Positions 52,739 to 61,633 of a stretch of DNA of 64,000 nucleotides are shown in pieces (the first letter of the stretch is position 1; the number at the start of each line of letters is the position of its first letter). Source of the stretch: Lachnospiraceae bacterium (GTDB taxonomy: Bacteria; Bacillota; Clostridia; Lachnospirales; Lachnospiraceae); NCBI GenBank assembly GCA_015056865.1, contig SVFM01000006.1, positions 1-64,000 of the forward strand, written 5' to 3'. Both the position numbers and the translations under genes were made by a program. Below the pieces are notes generated by a model. That model worked only from the letters and a program-made list of their open reading frames with translations, ran no database searches and was not told where the DNA came from.

Positions 52739-53881
52739 CTAAAATTTTCTCCAAACCATCTTGTTTACAATGCCGGTGTAACTCTGAATAATCTTCACAA
52801 CCTTGGTGCTGACATTCTCGTCCACATAATTGGGAACATCCAATCCCAGATCACCTTCCTCATTCATTTTAACAGCCATATCCACAGCTTGCAATACCTG
52901 CTCTGTAGTGATGCTACCCAGAATAAAGTTTCCTTTATCAATTGCCTCGGGGCGTTCCGTAGAAGTCCTGATACATACCGCCGGGAAGGAATTTCCCTTG
53001 GTATTAAAGTAAGATGCCTCCTCCGGCAAAGTCCCACTGTCAGATACCACACAGTATGCATTCATCTGCAGGTGATTGTAATCACTAAATCCAAAGGGCG
53101 GCAGACTTCTTACCAGAGGATGGAACACAAAGCCTCGCTCCTCTATCTTCTTCTTGCTTCTGGGATGGGTGCTGTATATAATAGGCATCTGATAAGTCTC
53201 CGCCATGCTGTTTACCGCATTCATCAGCGCAAAGAAGTTCTTCTCATCATCAATATTTTCTTCTCTATGAGCAGATAGCAGGATATATTTTCCCTTCTCC
53301 AGACCCAGGGTCTCCAAAACCTTACTTGCCTTGATCTTCTCCATATGCGCAGACAAAACCTCTGCCATAGGCGATCCGGTCACATAGGTTCGCTCCTTTG
53401 CAGTCCCCTCAGCATTCAGATATCTTCTAGCATGTTCACTGTAACACAGATTCACATCCGCAATGTGATCCACGATACGCCGATTGGTCTCCTCCGGCAG
53501 ATTTTCATCAAAACAGCGGTTGCCTGCTTCCATATGGAAAATAGGGATCTTCAAGCGCTTTGCAGAAATTGCCGCCAATGCAGAGTTGGTATCACCCAAC
53601 ACCAAAAAGGCATCCGGCTTTATTTCTGTCATCAACTTGTAACTTTTGGCGATGATATTACCAATGGTTTCCCCCAAATCTGCTCCCACCGCCTCCAGAA
53701 AATAATCCGGCTGGCGCAGTTCCAAATCCTCAAAGAAAATCTGGTTCAGCGTATAATCATAATTCTGTCCCGTATGTACCAGAATCTGATCAAAGTACTT
53801 ATCACATTTCTTGATCACTTCAGACAGACGGATAATCTCCGGTCTGGTCCCGATCACAGTCATCACTTTCAGCTTGCTCAT
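52739..53881 (-). CDS. UDP-N-acetylglucosamine 2-epimerase-like, CapG/FnlC type
   Basis: A 380-residue sugar-nucleotide 2-epimerase (VIGTRPEIIRLSEV; HTGQNYDYTLNQIFFEDL; VLGDTNSALAA; HMEAGNRCFDENLPEETNRR; SDSGTLPEEA). In the UDP-FucNAc pathway CapG converts UDP-2-acetamido-2,6-dideoxy-L-talose (PneNAc) to UDP-L-FucNAc, the last step. The ATG at 53881 follows GGGAGG. The gene lies between the PseC-like and CapF-like genes. Confidence 0.9.
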   Translation of the reverse strand: MSKLKVMTVIGTRPEIIRLSEVIKKCDKYFDQILVHTGQNYDYTLNQIFFEDLELRQPDYFLEAVGADLGETIGNIIAKSYKLMTEIKPDAFLVLGDTNSALAAISAKRLKIPIFHMEAGNRCFDENLPEETNRRIVDHIADVNLCYSEHARRYLNAEGTAKERTYVTGSPMAEVLSAHMEKIKASKVLETLGLEKGKYILLSAHREENIDDEKNFFALMNAVNSMAETYQMPIIYSTHPRSKKKIEERGFVFHPLVRSLPPFGFSDYNHLQMNAYCVVSDSGTLPEEASYFNTKGNSFPAVCIRTSTERPEAIDKGNFILGSITTEQVLQAVDMAVKMNEEGDLGLDVPNYVDENVSTKVVKIIQSYTGIVNKMVWRKF

Positions 53882-53921
53882 AGGTCCTCCCACTTGGCCA
53901 AAGTTTCGGCCATATCTGCTT

Positions 53922-55049
53922 TTATCTCGCTATATCCACAGGTTCGTGCATGGTATCCGGCTTGTCAGGATCGTAGCACTCATTGCACCACATCAAGGTC
54001 ACCAGATCCGTCTCTCCCACATTCACAATGGAATGGGTATAGCCGGTAGGGATATCCACCACTTCTATTTTATCACCGCTCACAGGGTATTCAATGATTT
54101 CATCCTCTCCGTACTTTCTAAAACGGATCAGACCCTTGCCACTGACCACAACAAACTTTTCATTTTTGGTATGATGCCAATGGTTTCCCTTGGTAATACC
54201 GGGCTTAGAGATATTGATGGACACCTGGCCTCTGTCTGCACTTCTAAGGATCTCTGTAAAACTCCCCCTGGCATCCTCATGCATGGTCAAAGGATAAGAA
54301 AATTGATCCTTAGGCAGATAACTTAAATAGGTACTGTATAATTTCTTTTCAAAGCCATCATCAGTCATGTCCGGTACCGTCAGATTCTTCCGGCTCTCCC
54401 GGAAACCATATAAGAGATCAACGATTTCTCCCAAGGTAATCTCATGCTCCACTGGCACATAGCAATATCCGTCTTCATTGATATGAGGCTGTCCCTCCAA
54501 GGCCTTTAGAAGTTCCTGTACCACATCATCAATATAGACAAGATGCATCAGGGTATCACGATTGTTCACTTGTATCGGTAAATCATGGGCGATATTGTAA
54601 CAAAAAGTAGCTACGGCACTGTTGTAATTGGGCCTACACCATTTGCCGAACACATTGGGGAATCGATAGATATATACCCGGGCCCCGGTCTCTCTACTGT
54701 AAGCAAACAGCATATCCTCCCCGGCCTTTTTGCTATGGCCATAAGGATTATCCAAAGCAGCCTGTATGGAGGAAGAATTCATCACAGGACAGGTATTCCT
54801 ATACTTTTTTAACGTCTCCACAAGCGTGGTAGCAAAACCGAAATTCCCTTCCATGAACTCTTCCACATGTTCCGGACGATTTACCCCCGCCAGATTGTAA
54901 ACAAAATCGCAATCCCTGCAATAATCATCCAGCAGTTCCAAGGGTGTGTCCACATCAAAAGCCAGAACTTCCACCCCTTCTTTTCTACTTAACTCACTGA
55001 TCAGGTTCTTGCCAATAAAACCGTTAGAACCGGTAACCAAAACTTTCAT
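53922..55049 (-). CDS. Bifunctional reductase-cupin of UDP-FucNAc synthesis, CapF/FnlB type
   Basis: A 375-residue protein with an N-terminal NAD(P)-binding Rossmann domain (VLVTGSNGFIGKNLI; SSSIQAALDNPYGHSKK with the active-site Tyr-xxx-Lys) and a C-terminal cupin (HEDARGSFTEIL; GNHWHHTKNEKFVV; DIPTGYTHSIVNVG) with the metal histidines. CapF epimerises and reduces the CapE product to UDP-PneNAc. AGGGAG precedes the ATG. It is separated from capE by the phosphoribosyltransferase and DprA-like genes. Confidence 0.92.
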   Translation of the reverse strand: MKVLVTGSNGFIGKNLISELSRKEGVEVLAFDVDTPLELLDDYCRDCDFVYNLAGVNRPEHVEEFMEGNFGFATTLVETLKKYRNTCPVMNSSSIQAALDNPYGHSKKAGEDMLFAYSRETGARVYIYRFPNVFGKWCRPNYNSAVATFCYNIAHDLPIQVNNRDTLMHLVYIDDVVQELLKALEGQPHINEDGYCYVPVEHEITLGEIVDLLYGFRESRKNLTVPDMTDDGFEKKLYSTYLSYLPKDQFSYPLTMHEDARGSFTEILRSADRGQVSINISKPGITKGNHWHHTKNEKFVVVSGKGLIRFRKYGEDEIIEYPVSGDKIEVVDIPTGYTHSIVNVGETDLVTLMWCNECYDPDKPDTMHEPVDIAR

Positions 55050-55071
55050 TCACGTGTTTCTCCCTTACGCC

Positions 55072-55779
55072 TTAAAAATCTAGCTTTATCTGCTCATACG
55101 TTTCTTCTTTCGAAATATCTTCTAAAAATCTTTGGATATCACTATTGGACTTTAACACACAGGCTCGCCCCTGTGCTTCCAATATCTTATTCCCAGTCGC
55201 ATTGTTTACCAGCGTGTGATAATAACAGGCTAATCTCTTATACTGCTTAGTGGCAAAATTAACAGTATGCATTGTCCCGCTTTTCTCCTGCGCTTCAATA
55301 ACCCATACACCTTGACTGATCGCGCTTTGCAAACGATCTCGTGCCACATAGTGATACTCCCTTACTGCCGTTCCTATGGGATACTCACTCAAAAGACACC
55401 CTCCGGTTTCCAATATCTCTTCCGCCAATCTATAATTAGATCTGGGCTGTATCTGATCCAATCCACAAGGCATAACAGCGACACATTTTCCACCGGCATG
55501 TATGGCTCCTCTTAGGGCTTCTGCATCGCACCCCAAAGCCAAGCCGTTTACAAGATTCATCCCAGCCTCCGCCACCTTCCGTCCTGCGTAATAGGACAGT
55601 CTGAGTCCTTCCGAAGATGTACGCCTGCTGCCGATCACAGCCACACTTTTTCGATTGTTCACAATAGTGATATCTCCACGAAAGTAAAGAATCGACGGCA
55701 TTCCAGTTAAATTTTTCATTCCCATAGGATAACTTGTATCCCCTATGGCACATGATGAAATCTTATATTTCTCCAGCAT
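55072..55779 (-). CDS. DprA-like (SLOG) protein, paired with phosphoribosyltransferase
   Basis: A 235-residue Rossmann-fold protein of the DprA/Smf group. It has the nucleotide/DNA-binding AVIGSRRTSSEG, the NGLALGCDAEALRGAIHAGG segment, and VIEAQEKSGTMHTVNFA. It lacks the N-terminal SAM domain and C-terminal winged helix of true DprA, and the FPxRNR motif is changed to YVARDR, so it is probably not the transformation factor. It starts 14 bp after the phosphoribosyltransferase gene (AGGTGAGGG before ATG) and forms a two-gene unit with it. SLOG proteins bind nucleotide-derived ligands in several conflict systems; the role here is unknown. Confidence 0.85.
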   Translation of the reverse strand: MLEKYKISSCAIGDTSYPMGMKNLTGMPSILYFRGDITIVNNRKSVAVIGSRRTSSEGLRLSYYAGRKVAEAGMNLVNGLALGCDAEALRGAIHAGGKCVAVMPCGLDQIQPRSNYRLAEEILETGGCLLSEYPIGTAVREYHYVARDRLQSAISQGVWVIEAQEKSGTMHTVNFATKQYKRLACYYHTLVNNATGNKILEAQGRACVLKSNSDIQRFLEDISKEETYEQIKLDF

Positions 55780-55793
55780 CCCTCACCTATAGC

Positions 55794-56333
55794 TTATATC
55801 GCCTTTCCCAGTGCAAACATTTCAACTTTTCCTGCACCTCGTGATTCCAAAATATTTTTACAAACATACAAGGAGTTTCCCGTAGTAGTAACATCATCCA
55901 TCAAAAGGACAATATCCCCCTGCACGCTCATATCATCCAATGTACTGATCGAAGACATATGCACCCATTTATCACGATTTCCACCGCCGGCAAGTTTGTC
56001 AATACTCTTTTCTCGTTTTAAGAAATACACTTTGTTAACGCGGCCATTTTCAGCCAGCATCTCCCCTAATTTACCAATACCTGTTTCTTCTTTGGCTGCG
56101 TCGCTGGAAGGTACTACACATATCGTTACATCCTTGCATATTTCCGGGTCAATCAAATTATAAAAGTACCGAACTGCTTCTTGCTTTCCTTCTTTTAAAT
56201 CCAGTATCTTTCCGCTAAACACATCAAACAAAGGATTCTTTATATGTCTTTCCCTATCCAACCAATACTTGTGATAATTACTATATACCACAATATCACC
56301 AGTATCATTCCAATTTTCGTTTATAAAAACCAT
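55794..56333 (-). CDS. Phosphoribosyltransferase-like protein
   Basis: A 179-residue protein with a type I phosphoribosyltransferase fold. The PRPP-binding motif is VLLMDDVTTTGNS near residues 144-156, and VVPSSDAAKEETGIG near 92 may be the pyrophosphate loop; it resembles ComFC in the motif but lacks its zinc-finger N-terminus. The ATG at 56333 follows AGGAGG. It has its own promoter and is followed by the DprA-like gene. The pair interrupts the capE-capF order. Substrate and role are unknown; a nucleotide-based signalling or defence role is possible. Confidence 0.8.
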   Translation of the reverse strand: MVFINENWNDTGDIVVYSNYHKYWLDRERHIKNPLFDVFSGKILDLKEGKQEAVRYFYNLIDPEICKDVTICVVPSSDAAKEETGIGKLGEMLAENGRVNKVYFLKREKSIDKLAGGGNRDKWVHMSSISTLDDMSVQGDIVLLMDDVTTTGNSLYVCKNILESRGAGKVEMFALGKAI

Positions 56334-56388
56334 ATATGTCCTCCTGTCTTCTTTCAAGTTCTAACCCCATCTATAAAGCTACACATTT

Positions 56389-56417
56389 ATTATAGCTACA
56401 GAAGGACACTTTTTCAA
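56389..56417 (-). promoter_or_regulatory. Internal promoter of the phosphoribosyltransferase/DprA-like pair
   Basis: TTGAAA (56412-56417), 17-bp spacer, TATAAT (56389-56394), 55 bp before the ATG. TGTAGCT(A/T)TA occurs twice on the minus strand, over the -10 box and 16 bp downstream, a possible operator. The pair can thus be expressed apart from the polysaccharide genes. Confidence 0.75.
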
Positions 56418-56438
56418 TACCTTTTTATCGTTTTTACA

Positions 56439-57485
56439 TCACTTCCTGACATTCTCCCACTTTGCGATCTCATCTCTGATGTGGGAAAGTGTCAACAACT
56501 TTTCTTTTACCTGTTCCACATCCATCAGTGCAGTATTGTTGGAATTAAATTCTGTCAGCTTGTTTCTCTCCACGTTACCGTGTGTAAAGTATTTATCGTA
56601 GTTCAGATCGCGCTTGTCCGCAGGCACTCGGTAGAAATTGCCCATATCGATGGCATTGGCACATTCTTCATTGGTAAGCAATGTCTCATACATCTTCTCA
56701 CCGTGGCGGATACCAATGACTTTAATCTCATTCTCGGCATGGAACAGTTCCTTTACAGCCTGGGCCAATACGCCGATGGTGCATGCAGGAGCCTTCTGCA
56801 CCATAATATCACCGCTCTGGGCATTCTGGAAGGCATAAACCACCAATTCCACAGCTTCTTCCAGGCTCATTACAAAACGGGTCATGGTAGGATCCGTAAC
56901 AGTAAGGGGCTTGCCCTCCTTAATCTGACTGATAAACAAAGGTACAACAGAGCCTCTGGAGCAGAGCACATTGCCGTAACGGGTACAGCAGATGCTTGTC
57001 TCCTGGGGATCAATGGTACGGGATTTTGCCACGATAACCTTCTCCATCATTGCTTTGGAAGTACCCATGGCATTGACCGGGTAAGCAGCTTTATCGGTGG
57101 AAAGGCAGATCACTTTCTTGACTCCGGCCTCAATCGCAGCCTGCAACACGTTCTCCGTTCCCAATACATTGGTCTTTACCGCCTCAATCGGGAAAAATTC
57201 GCAGGAAGGAACCTGTTTCAATGCAGCCGCATGAAAAATAAAATCCACACCGTGCATGGCCTTGGCAATGCTCTGAGGATCCCGCACATCACCAATGTAA
57301 AATTTTAATTTGTTGCTATATTCAGGATATTCACGCTGATAAAAATGACGCATATCGTCCTGCTTTAATTCATCACGTGAGAAAATACGGATCTCTCCGA
57401 TGTCTGTTGCCAAAAATCTGTTTAATACTGCGTTACCAAAGGAACCGGTGCCTCCGGTGATTAATAAAGTTTTGTTTGTGAACAT
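56439..57485 (-). CDS. UDP-GlcNAc 4,6-dehydratase/5-epimerase, CapE/FnlA type
   Basis: A 348-residue extended short-chain dehydrogenase. LLITGGTGSFGNAVL binds NAD(P); RDELKQDDMRH, AAALKQVPSCEFFP and the LSTDKAAYPVNAMGTSK segment (Thr-Asp-Lys in place of the common Tyr) mark CapE/PseB-type inverting dehydratases. It makes UDP-2-acetamido-2,6-dideoxy-L-arabino-hexos-4-ulose, the first step to UDP-FucNAc. GGAGG precedes the ATG. Its product feeds the CapF-like and perhaps PseC-like enzymes. Confidence 0.92.
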   Translation of the reverse strand: MFTNKTLLITGGTGSFGNAVLNRFLATDIGEIRIFSRDELKQDDMRHFYQREYPEYSNKLKFYIGDVRDPQSIAKAMHGVDFIFHAAALKQVPSCEFFPIEAVKTNVLGTENVLQAAIEAGVKKVICLSTDKAAYPVNAMGTSKAMMEKVIVAKSRTIDPQETSICCTRYGNVLCSRGSVVPLFISQIKEGKPLTVTDPTMTRFVMSLEEAVELVVYAFQNAQSGDIMVQKAPACTIGVLAQAVKELFHAENEIKVIGIRHGEKMYETLLTNEECANAIDMGNFYRVPADKRDLNYDKYFTHGNVERNKLTEFNSNNTALMDVEQVKEKLLTLSHIRDEIAKWENVRK

Positions 57486-57502
57486 AATTGACCTCCAAAG
57501 TT

Positions 57503-58636
57503 TTAAATCTTACCAAAAAAACGCTTCACTGCCTCTGTAACTTGCATTAACTCACTGTTCTCCAAATAGGGATGTATAGGCAATGCTAAAACTGTCTTGC
57601 ATAATTTCTCCGTTACCGTAAAATCATTATCCTCAAAGGGCAGTCCCGCAAATGCCTGCTGTTTATGCATCGGCTTCGGATAATATATCATAGTTGGAAT
57701 TCCCTGCTCCTTCATGGCCTTTTGCAAAAGATCCCGTTCCTCTTCCGATCTTAGTTGTATCGTATATTGTGCCCAGGAGGATGTGTATTTGGACTCATAG
57801 CAGGGCGTGACCACCAAATCCTTCAGCTGCTCCGTATACTTTTGCGCCACTTTGTTTACTTCGTCACGCTCATACCGTATAAACGCATAGAGCTTTGGCA
57901 GCAATATAGCGGCCTGCATAGTATCCAGTCTTGAGTTCCATCCGATCCTGATATTGTCGTACTTAAAGCTCCCCTTACCGTGCACTCGTATGGAACGCAG
58001 ATAATCCGCAATTTCATCATCATCTGTGAAAATTGCGCCTCCGTCGCCGTAACATCCAAGAGGCTTTGCCGGAAAAAATGAAGTTGTGGAAATATCGCCA
58101 AAGGAGCATGCGCGCTTCCCATTAATCTCGCCGCCGAATCCCTGTGCTCCGTCCTCCAGAATCTTAAGTCCGTATTTGTCCGCAATGGGACGAATCGCAT
58201 CATAATCTGCCGGAAGTCCGAATAAATCTACCGCAACAATAACCCTGGGAGTCAGCTTCCCTTCCTCTAACACTTTTCGGATGGCCTCCTCCAGCTTCTC
58301 GGGCTTCATGTTATATGTGCGCTCATCCACATCTACAAAAACAGGAGTTGCACCTTCAAAAGATACTGTTTCTCCGGACGCAAAAAAAGTAAAATCCGGA
58401 ACAAATGCGCACTCGCCTTCCTTCAAATCCCATGCCATCAAAGCCATGGTCAAGGCATCTGTACCATTGGCACAGGTGATACAATGCTTTACCCCTACAT
58501 ATTCTGCCAATTCCTTTTCCAGGATTTCTACCTGCTTTCCGCTGATAAATGAGGTGGAATCAATAACAGCCTGTATCCCATTGTCAATTTCTTCTTTTAA
58601 AGCAACATACTGTTTTTTCAAATCTCTAAATTGCAT
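57503..58636 (-). CDS. PLP-dependent sugar-nucleotide aminotransferase, WbpE/WlbC type
   Basis: A 377-residue DegT/DnrJ family aminotransferase. The PLP lysine is in SFFPAKPLGCYGDGGA; CANGTDALTMAL, ILEDGAQGFGGE and GWNSRLDTMQAA are as in WbpE/WlbC, which add an amino group at C3 of UDP-3-keto-GlcNAcA. Nearby WbpA-, WbpB- and WbpD-like genes complete the pathway to UDP-2,3-diacetamido-2,3-dideoxy-glucuronate. GGTAGG precedes the ATG. Confidence 0.9.
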   Translation of the reverse strand: MQFRDLKKQYVALKEEIDNGIQAVIDSTSFISGKQVEILEKELAEYVGVKHCITCANGTDALTMALMAWDLKEGECAFVPDFTFFASGETVSFEGATPVFVDVDERTYNMKPEKLEEAIRKVLEEGKLTPRVIVAVDLFGLPADYDAIRPIADKYGLKILEDGAQGFGGEINGKRACSFGDISTTSFFPAKPLGCYGDGGAIFTDDDEIADYLRSIRVHGKGSFKYDNIRIGWNSRLDTMQAAILLPKLYAFIRYERDEVNKVAQKYTEQLKDLVVTPCYESKYTSSWAQYTIQLRSEEERDLLQKAMKEQGIPTMIYYPKPMHKQQAFAGLPFEDNDFTVTEKLCKTVLALPIHPYLENSELMQVTEAVKRFFGKI

Positions 58637-58655
58637 TTTCCTACCCCCCGATCTT

Positions 58656-59561
58656 TTAAACTTCTTTCTTGCTCAGCTCTTTTATGTGACTTAAAAAACG
58701 TCCGTGATCAATTGCAAAATTTCCGGAAACAGCTGTGCCGGCCTCTACATTTTTCGTTACTACCGATCCCAAATTAACCCTTGCATTATCCCCAATATTG
58801 ATACGATTCGAAATGGTTGCATTTACCCCTATCCAGCAATCCTCTCCGATAACAACATTGCCGGAAATCTGTGCGCCGGAAGCTATCAGTGTTCGCCTTC
58901 CCACTCTGCTACCGTGTCCTATCTGGGCAAACACATCCATTTTCACATGGTCATCCAACCGGGTTACATCCGTAGGCAAAGGGCCGTTAGCCACATGGCA
59001 ATTGGAGCAGATCTCAACGTTGCTACCCAGAACAACCCTTCCCAGATCGCGCATTCCAAGCATCTCGCCATCAGCAGTTTTCACAAAATTAAATCCTTTT
59101 CCTCCGATCGTGGTTCCGGAACGAATAATACAATTATCCCCGATTTCCACGTTGCTGTTAATGACCACAAAGGGCTCTATTGTTACATTGTTACCAATGG
59201 TTACATTTTCTTTCGCAATACATGCCAAATCACTGATATCACAATTCTCACCGATGCGTGTAGGCTTTCGGGGTCCTGCATATGCCTCGCTTTTAGCCAG
59301 CTCATTGTGCAGTGTCACAAACATTTTCTTGGGTTCTTCCACTACACATATGCCCTCAATAAAATCCGGCAGGCAGGCAACCAGTTCCTCTGTACACAAA
59401 ACGCAGGAGACATTTTGGGAAATTTTTGAGATGAACTTCTCTCTTTCAATAAAGCTTAAAAATTTCTTGTCCACCTCAGCCGTGCAGTATTCCAATACTT
59501 CAAATTCGCCGTCCTTTACAAGCCGTCCGCCACAGATATTAATACAATCCGTTAACTTCAT
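58656..59561 (-). CDS. LpxD-like hexapeptide acyl/acetyltransferase
   Basis: A 301-residue left-handed beta-helix protein with an N-terminal LpxD-like domain (residues 1-95) and many hexapeptide repeats (VTIGNNVTIEPFVVINSNVEIGDNCII; VVIGEDCWIGVNATI; INIGDNARVNLGSVV) with a catalytic histidine candidate in QIGHGSRVG. A Gram-positive cell has no lipid A, so it more likely N- or O-acetylates a polysaccharide sugar, perhaps the 3-amino group in the WbpD role. The ribosome site AAAGG is 11 bases from the ATG. Confidence 0.8.
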   Translation of the reverse strand: MKLTDCINICGGRLVKDGEFEVLEYCTAEVDKKFLSFIEREKFISKISQNVSCVLCTEELVACLPDFIEGICVVEEPKKMFVTLHNELAKSEAYAGPRKPTRIGENCDISDLACIAKENVTIGNNVTIEPFVVINSNVEIGDNCIIRSGTTIGGKGFNFVKTADGEMLGMRDLGRVVLGSNVEICSNCHVANGPLPTDVTRLDDHVKMDVFAQIGHGSRVGRRTLIASGAQISGNVVIGEDCWIGVNATISNRINIGDNARVNLGSVVTKNVEAGTAVSGNFAIDHGRFLSHIKELSKKEV

Positions 59562-59650
59562 TTTGCATACACACCTTTCTTTTTGCTCCGCCTGTCACTT
59601 TTTACCTTGGAACCATCAACCATTCTCACAGGGTTAAAACTTACATACAT

Positions 59651-60724
59651 CTAAAACTCCCCTGCCATATCCGTACTGGCAAAATCATCCAAAGGAAACG
59701 ATACCACCCGGCCTATCTTTTGGCTCTTGTAGATAGCAAGGATCATTTCCACTGCCCTGCGACCGGCTCTTGCATCCACATAAGGCTGTCTGTCGTTTTT
59801 AATTGCGTCGATCACATCCGCAAAAAGACTTGTGTGACCGTTTCCGTATACATTACTGGTCGCCTCTTCCAAACCCTTGTTGTCTTTATCCACATCTGTC
59901 TCATCTGCAAAATCCCAGACATCAATATTATTGGTGGATTTTCCGCCTAATTTTACAGTTCCCTTTTCACCAAACAGATACAAGGTTTCCTCCAGGTTTT
60001 TGGGATAGACATTGGTAGTGCCTTCGATGGTTGCAACTGCACCATTTTTAAACTTTACAACCGCCATACCAATATCCTCTGCCTCCAGATAATGGTGGAA
60101 CTGCTGCTTGGTAACACCGTATACACTTTCCACTTCATCCCCCAGCATCCAGCGCAGCAAATCTATGCCGTGAATACACTGATTCATCAGTGCTCCCCCA
60201 TCCTGGGCCCAGGTACCTCTCCAGGGAGCCTGAGTGTAATACTCTTCATTTCTGTTCCAGCGCACATGGATGGATCCGTGTGACAGCTTACCAAATCTGC
60301 CGGCCTCCAATGCCCTACGCATTTCCTGTACTGCTATATTAAAACGATTTTGATGACATGCGGAAACTTTCACATTCTTTTCTTCTGCAAGGGCGATAAT
60401 TTTATCCGCATCAGCCAAAGACATAGCCATAGGCTTTTCAATAATAACATGGACTCCCCTGTCAATGCAATATAATGCAATTTCTGCATGCAGTCCGCTT
60501 TCTGTAGCAATACTTACAAGCTCCGGAGCGGCCCGGCAGATCATCTCTTTATAGTCTGCATAACGCTTGATGGATACCTCACTCTCCAAACCGTGCTTGG
60601 CAAGCACCTGCTCCATATGCTCCGGCACAATATCACATACCGCTACAATTTCAAGATGATTATTTAATGCTGCTTTTATATGATTTGTAGAAATTCTTCC
60701 ACAGCCGATCAACGCGTATTTCAT
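59651..60724 (-). CDS. Gfo/Idh/MocA-family dehydrogenase, WbpB/WlbA-like
   Basis: A 357-residue oxidoreductase. ALIGCGRISTNHI binds NAD; the EKPMAM motif near residue 97 and HQNRF, then QCIHGIDLLRWMLG with the catalytic-region histidine match WlbA-type enzymes, which oxidise C3 of UDP-GlcNAcA. AAAGGGG precedes the ATG. In the cluster it would act between the WbpA-like dehydrogenase and the WbpE-like aminotransferase. Confidence 0.88.
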   Translation of the reverse strand: MKYALIGCGRISTNHIKAALNNHLEIVAVCDIVPEHMEQVLAKHGLESEVSIKRYADYKEMICRAAPELVSIATESGLHAEIALYCIDRGVHVIIEKPMAMSLADADKIIALAEEKNVKVSACHQNRFNIAVQEMRRALEAGRFGKLSHGSIHVRWNRNEEYYTQAPWRGTWAQDGGALMNQCIHGIDLLRWMLGDEVESVYGVTKQQFHHYLEAEDIGMAVVKFKNGAVATIEGTTNVYPKNLEETLYLFGEKGTVKLGGKSTNNIDVWDFADETDVDKDNKGLEEATSNVYGNGHTSLFADVIDAIKNDRQPYVDARAGRRAVEMILAIYKSQKIGRVVSFPLDDFASTDMAGEF

Positions 60725-60726
60725 TC

Positions 60727-61632
60727 TTATCCCCTTTTGTTATCTCTTAATATTTTTGCCGGCACGCCAACAACCACTTTATTTTCAGGCACATCACTTA
60801 AAACTACTGATCCCATGCCCACAAATGCATCTTTACCTAAATGTAATTGATTTTTAATCATGCATCCGGGGGCCACATATACGTTTTTATCAAGTATTGT
60901 GCTTCCACCTAATAAAGACAGCGCAATCACCAGAGAATTCTCACCTATTCGCACATTATGGGCGATATGACACAGGTTATCAATTTTCACATTGTCACCA
61001 ATACAAGTGTCCTCTATGGTTCCTCTGTCTATGCAAGTATTTGCCCCTACTTCCACATTTCTTCCAATTTTAACTCCACCAAAATGTTTAACCCTTTTAT
61101 ATATTTGATTTGCATCTTGAAAGTATCCAAATCCATCTGTACCGATAACCACACCCGAACCTATTATACTGCCTTCCCCAATCACGCATGGGCATTCAAT
61201 AGAAACTTGATTGCCAATTTGCACATTGTCATGTATTACAACATCTTCGCAAATATAACTATGGTGTCCAACACTAACATTACTGCCAATTTTTTGAGTC
61301 TCAATCACGGCAGATGGGGCGATCCCCACATGCTTTCTTCCTCCCCAAAAATAATCCAGAATAGAAAAAAACACTTCCTTAGAGTTGCTTGCTTCGATAA
61401 TATTCTTAAAAGGCAAACCGCAGTTTTTTTCGGTTACCACTAATTCAATATTTAATTGCAGACCATCTAAAACAAAGGAATCCGGTTTTTTAACCCATGT
61501 TAAAGTTCCCTCCTTGTAATTCGTCAAGGAAGAAAAACCGTTTATCCTTGTGCGTTCATCTCCTTTAAAAGAAAAATCAAAGTTGTTTCTTTTTAAATAA
61601 TCAATAATTTCTTGGATTGTTATACTATTCAT
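60727..61632 (-). CDS. Second LpxD-like hexapeptide acyl/acetyltransferase
   Basis: A 301-residue protein with the LpxD-like N-terminal domain and hexapeptide repeats (VVIHDNVQIGNQVSIECPCVIGEG; VKIDNLCHIAHNVRIG with the probable catalytic histidine; NVYVAPGCMIK). It has the same length and design as the 58656-59561 gene but is clearly diverged. Its ATG lies one base past the stop of the upstream gene, so translation is coupled; no strong ribosome site is seen close by. Probably acetylates a second amino sugar. Confidence 0.8.
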   Translation of the reverse strand: MNSITIQEIIDYLKRNNFDFSFKGDERTRINGFSSLTNYKEGTLTWVKKPDSFVLDGLQLNIELVVTEKNCGLPFKNIIEASNSKEVFFSILDYFWGGRKHVGIAPSAVIETQKIGSNVSVGHHSYICEDVVIHDNVQIGNQVSIECPCVIGEGSIIGSGVVIGTDGFGYFQDANQIYKRVKHFGGVKIGRNVEVGANTCIDRGTIEDTCIGDNVKIDNLCHIAHNVRIGENSLVIALSLLGGSTILDKNVYVAPGCMIKNQLHLGKDAFVGMGSVVLSDVPENKVVVGVPAKILRDNKRG

Positions 61633-61633
61633 C

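Noticed and set aside
55072-55779. DprA as a natural transformation gene
   Set aside because: SAM and winged-helix domains are missing and the RNR motif is altered; the setting is a polysaccharide cluster, not competence genes.
56244-57308. Plus-strand open frame of 354 codons
   Set aside because: Antisense shadow of the CapE-type gene and the phosphoribosyltransferase promoter; no family likeness.
58656-61632. LpxD proteins as lipid A enzymes
   Set aside because: Other genes in the window indicate a Gram-positive cell wall, and the neighbours are nucleotide-sugar enzymes.
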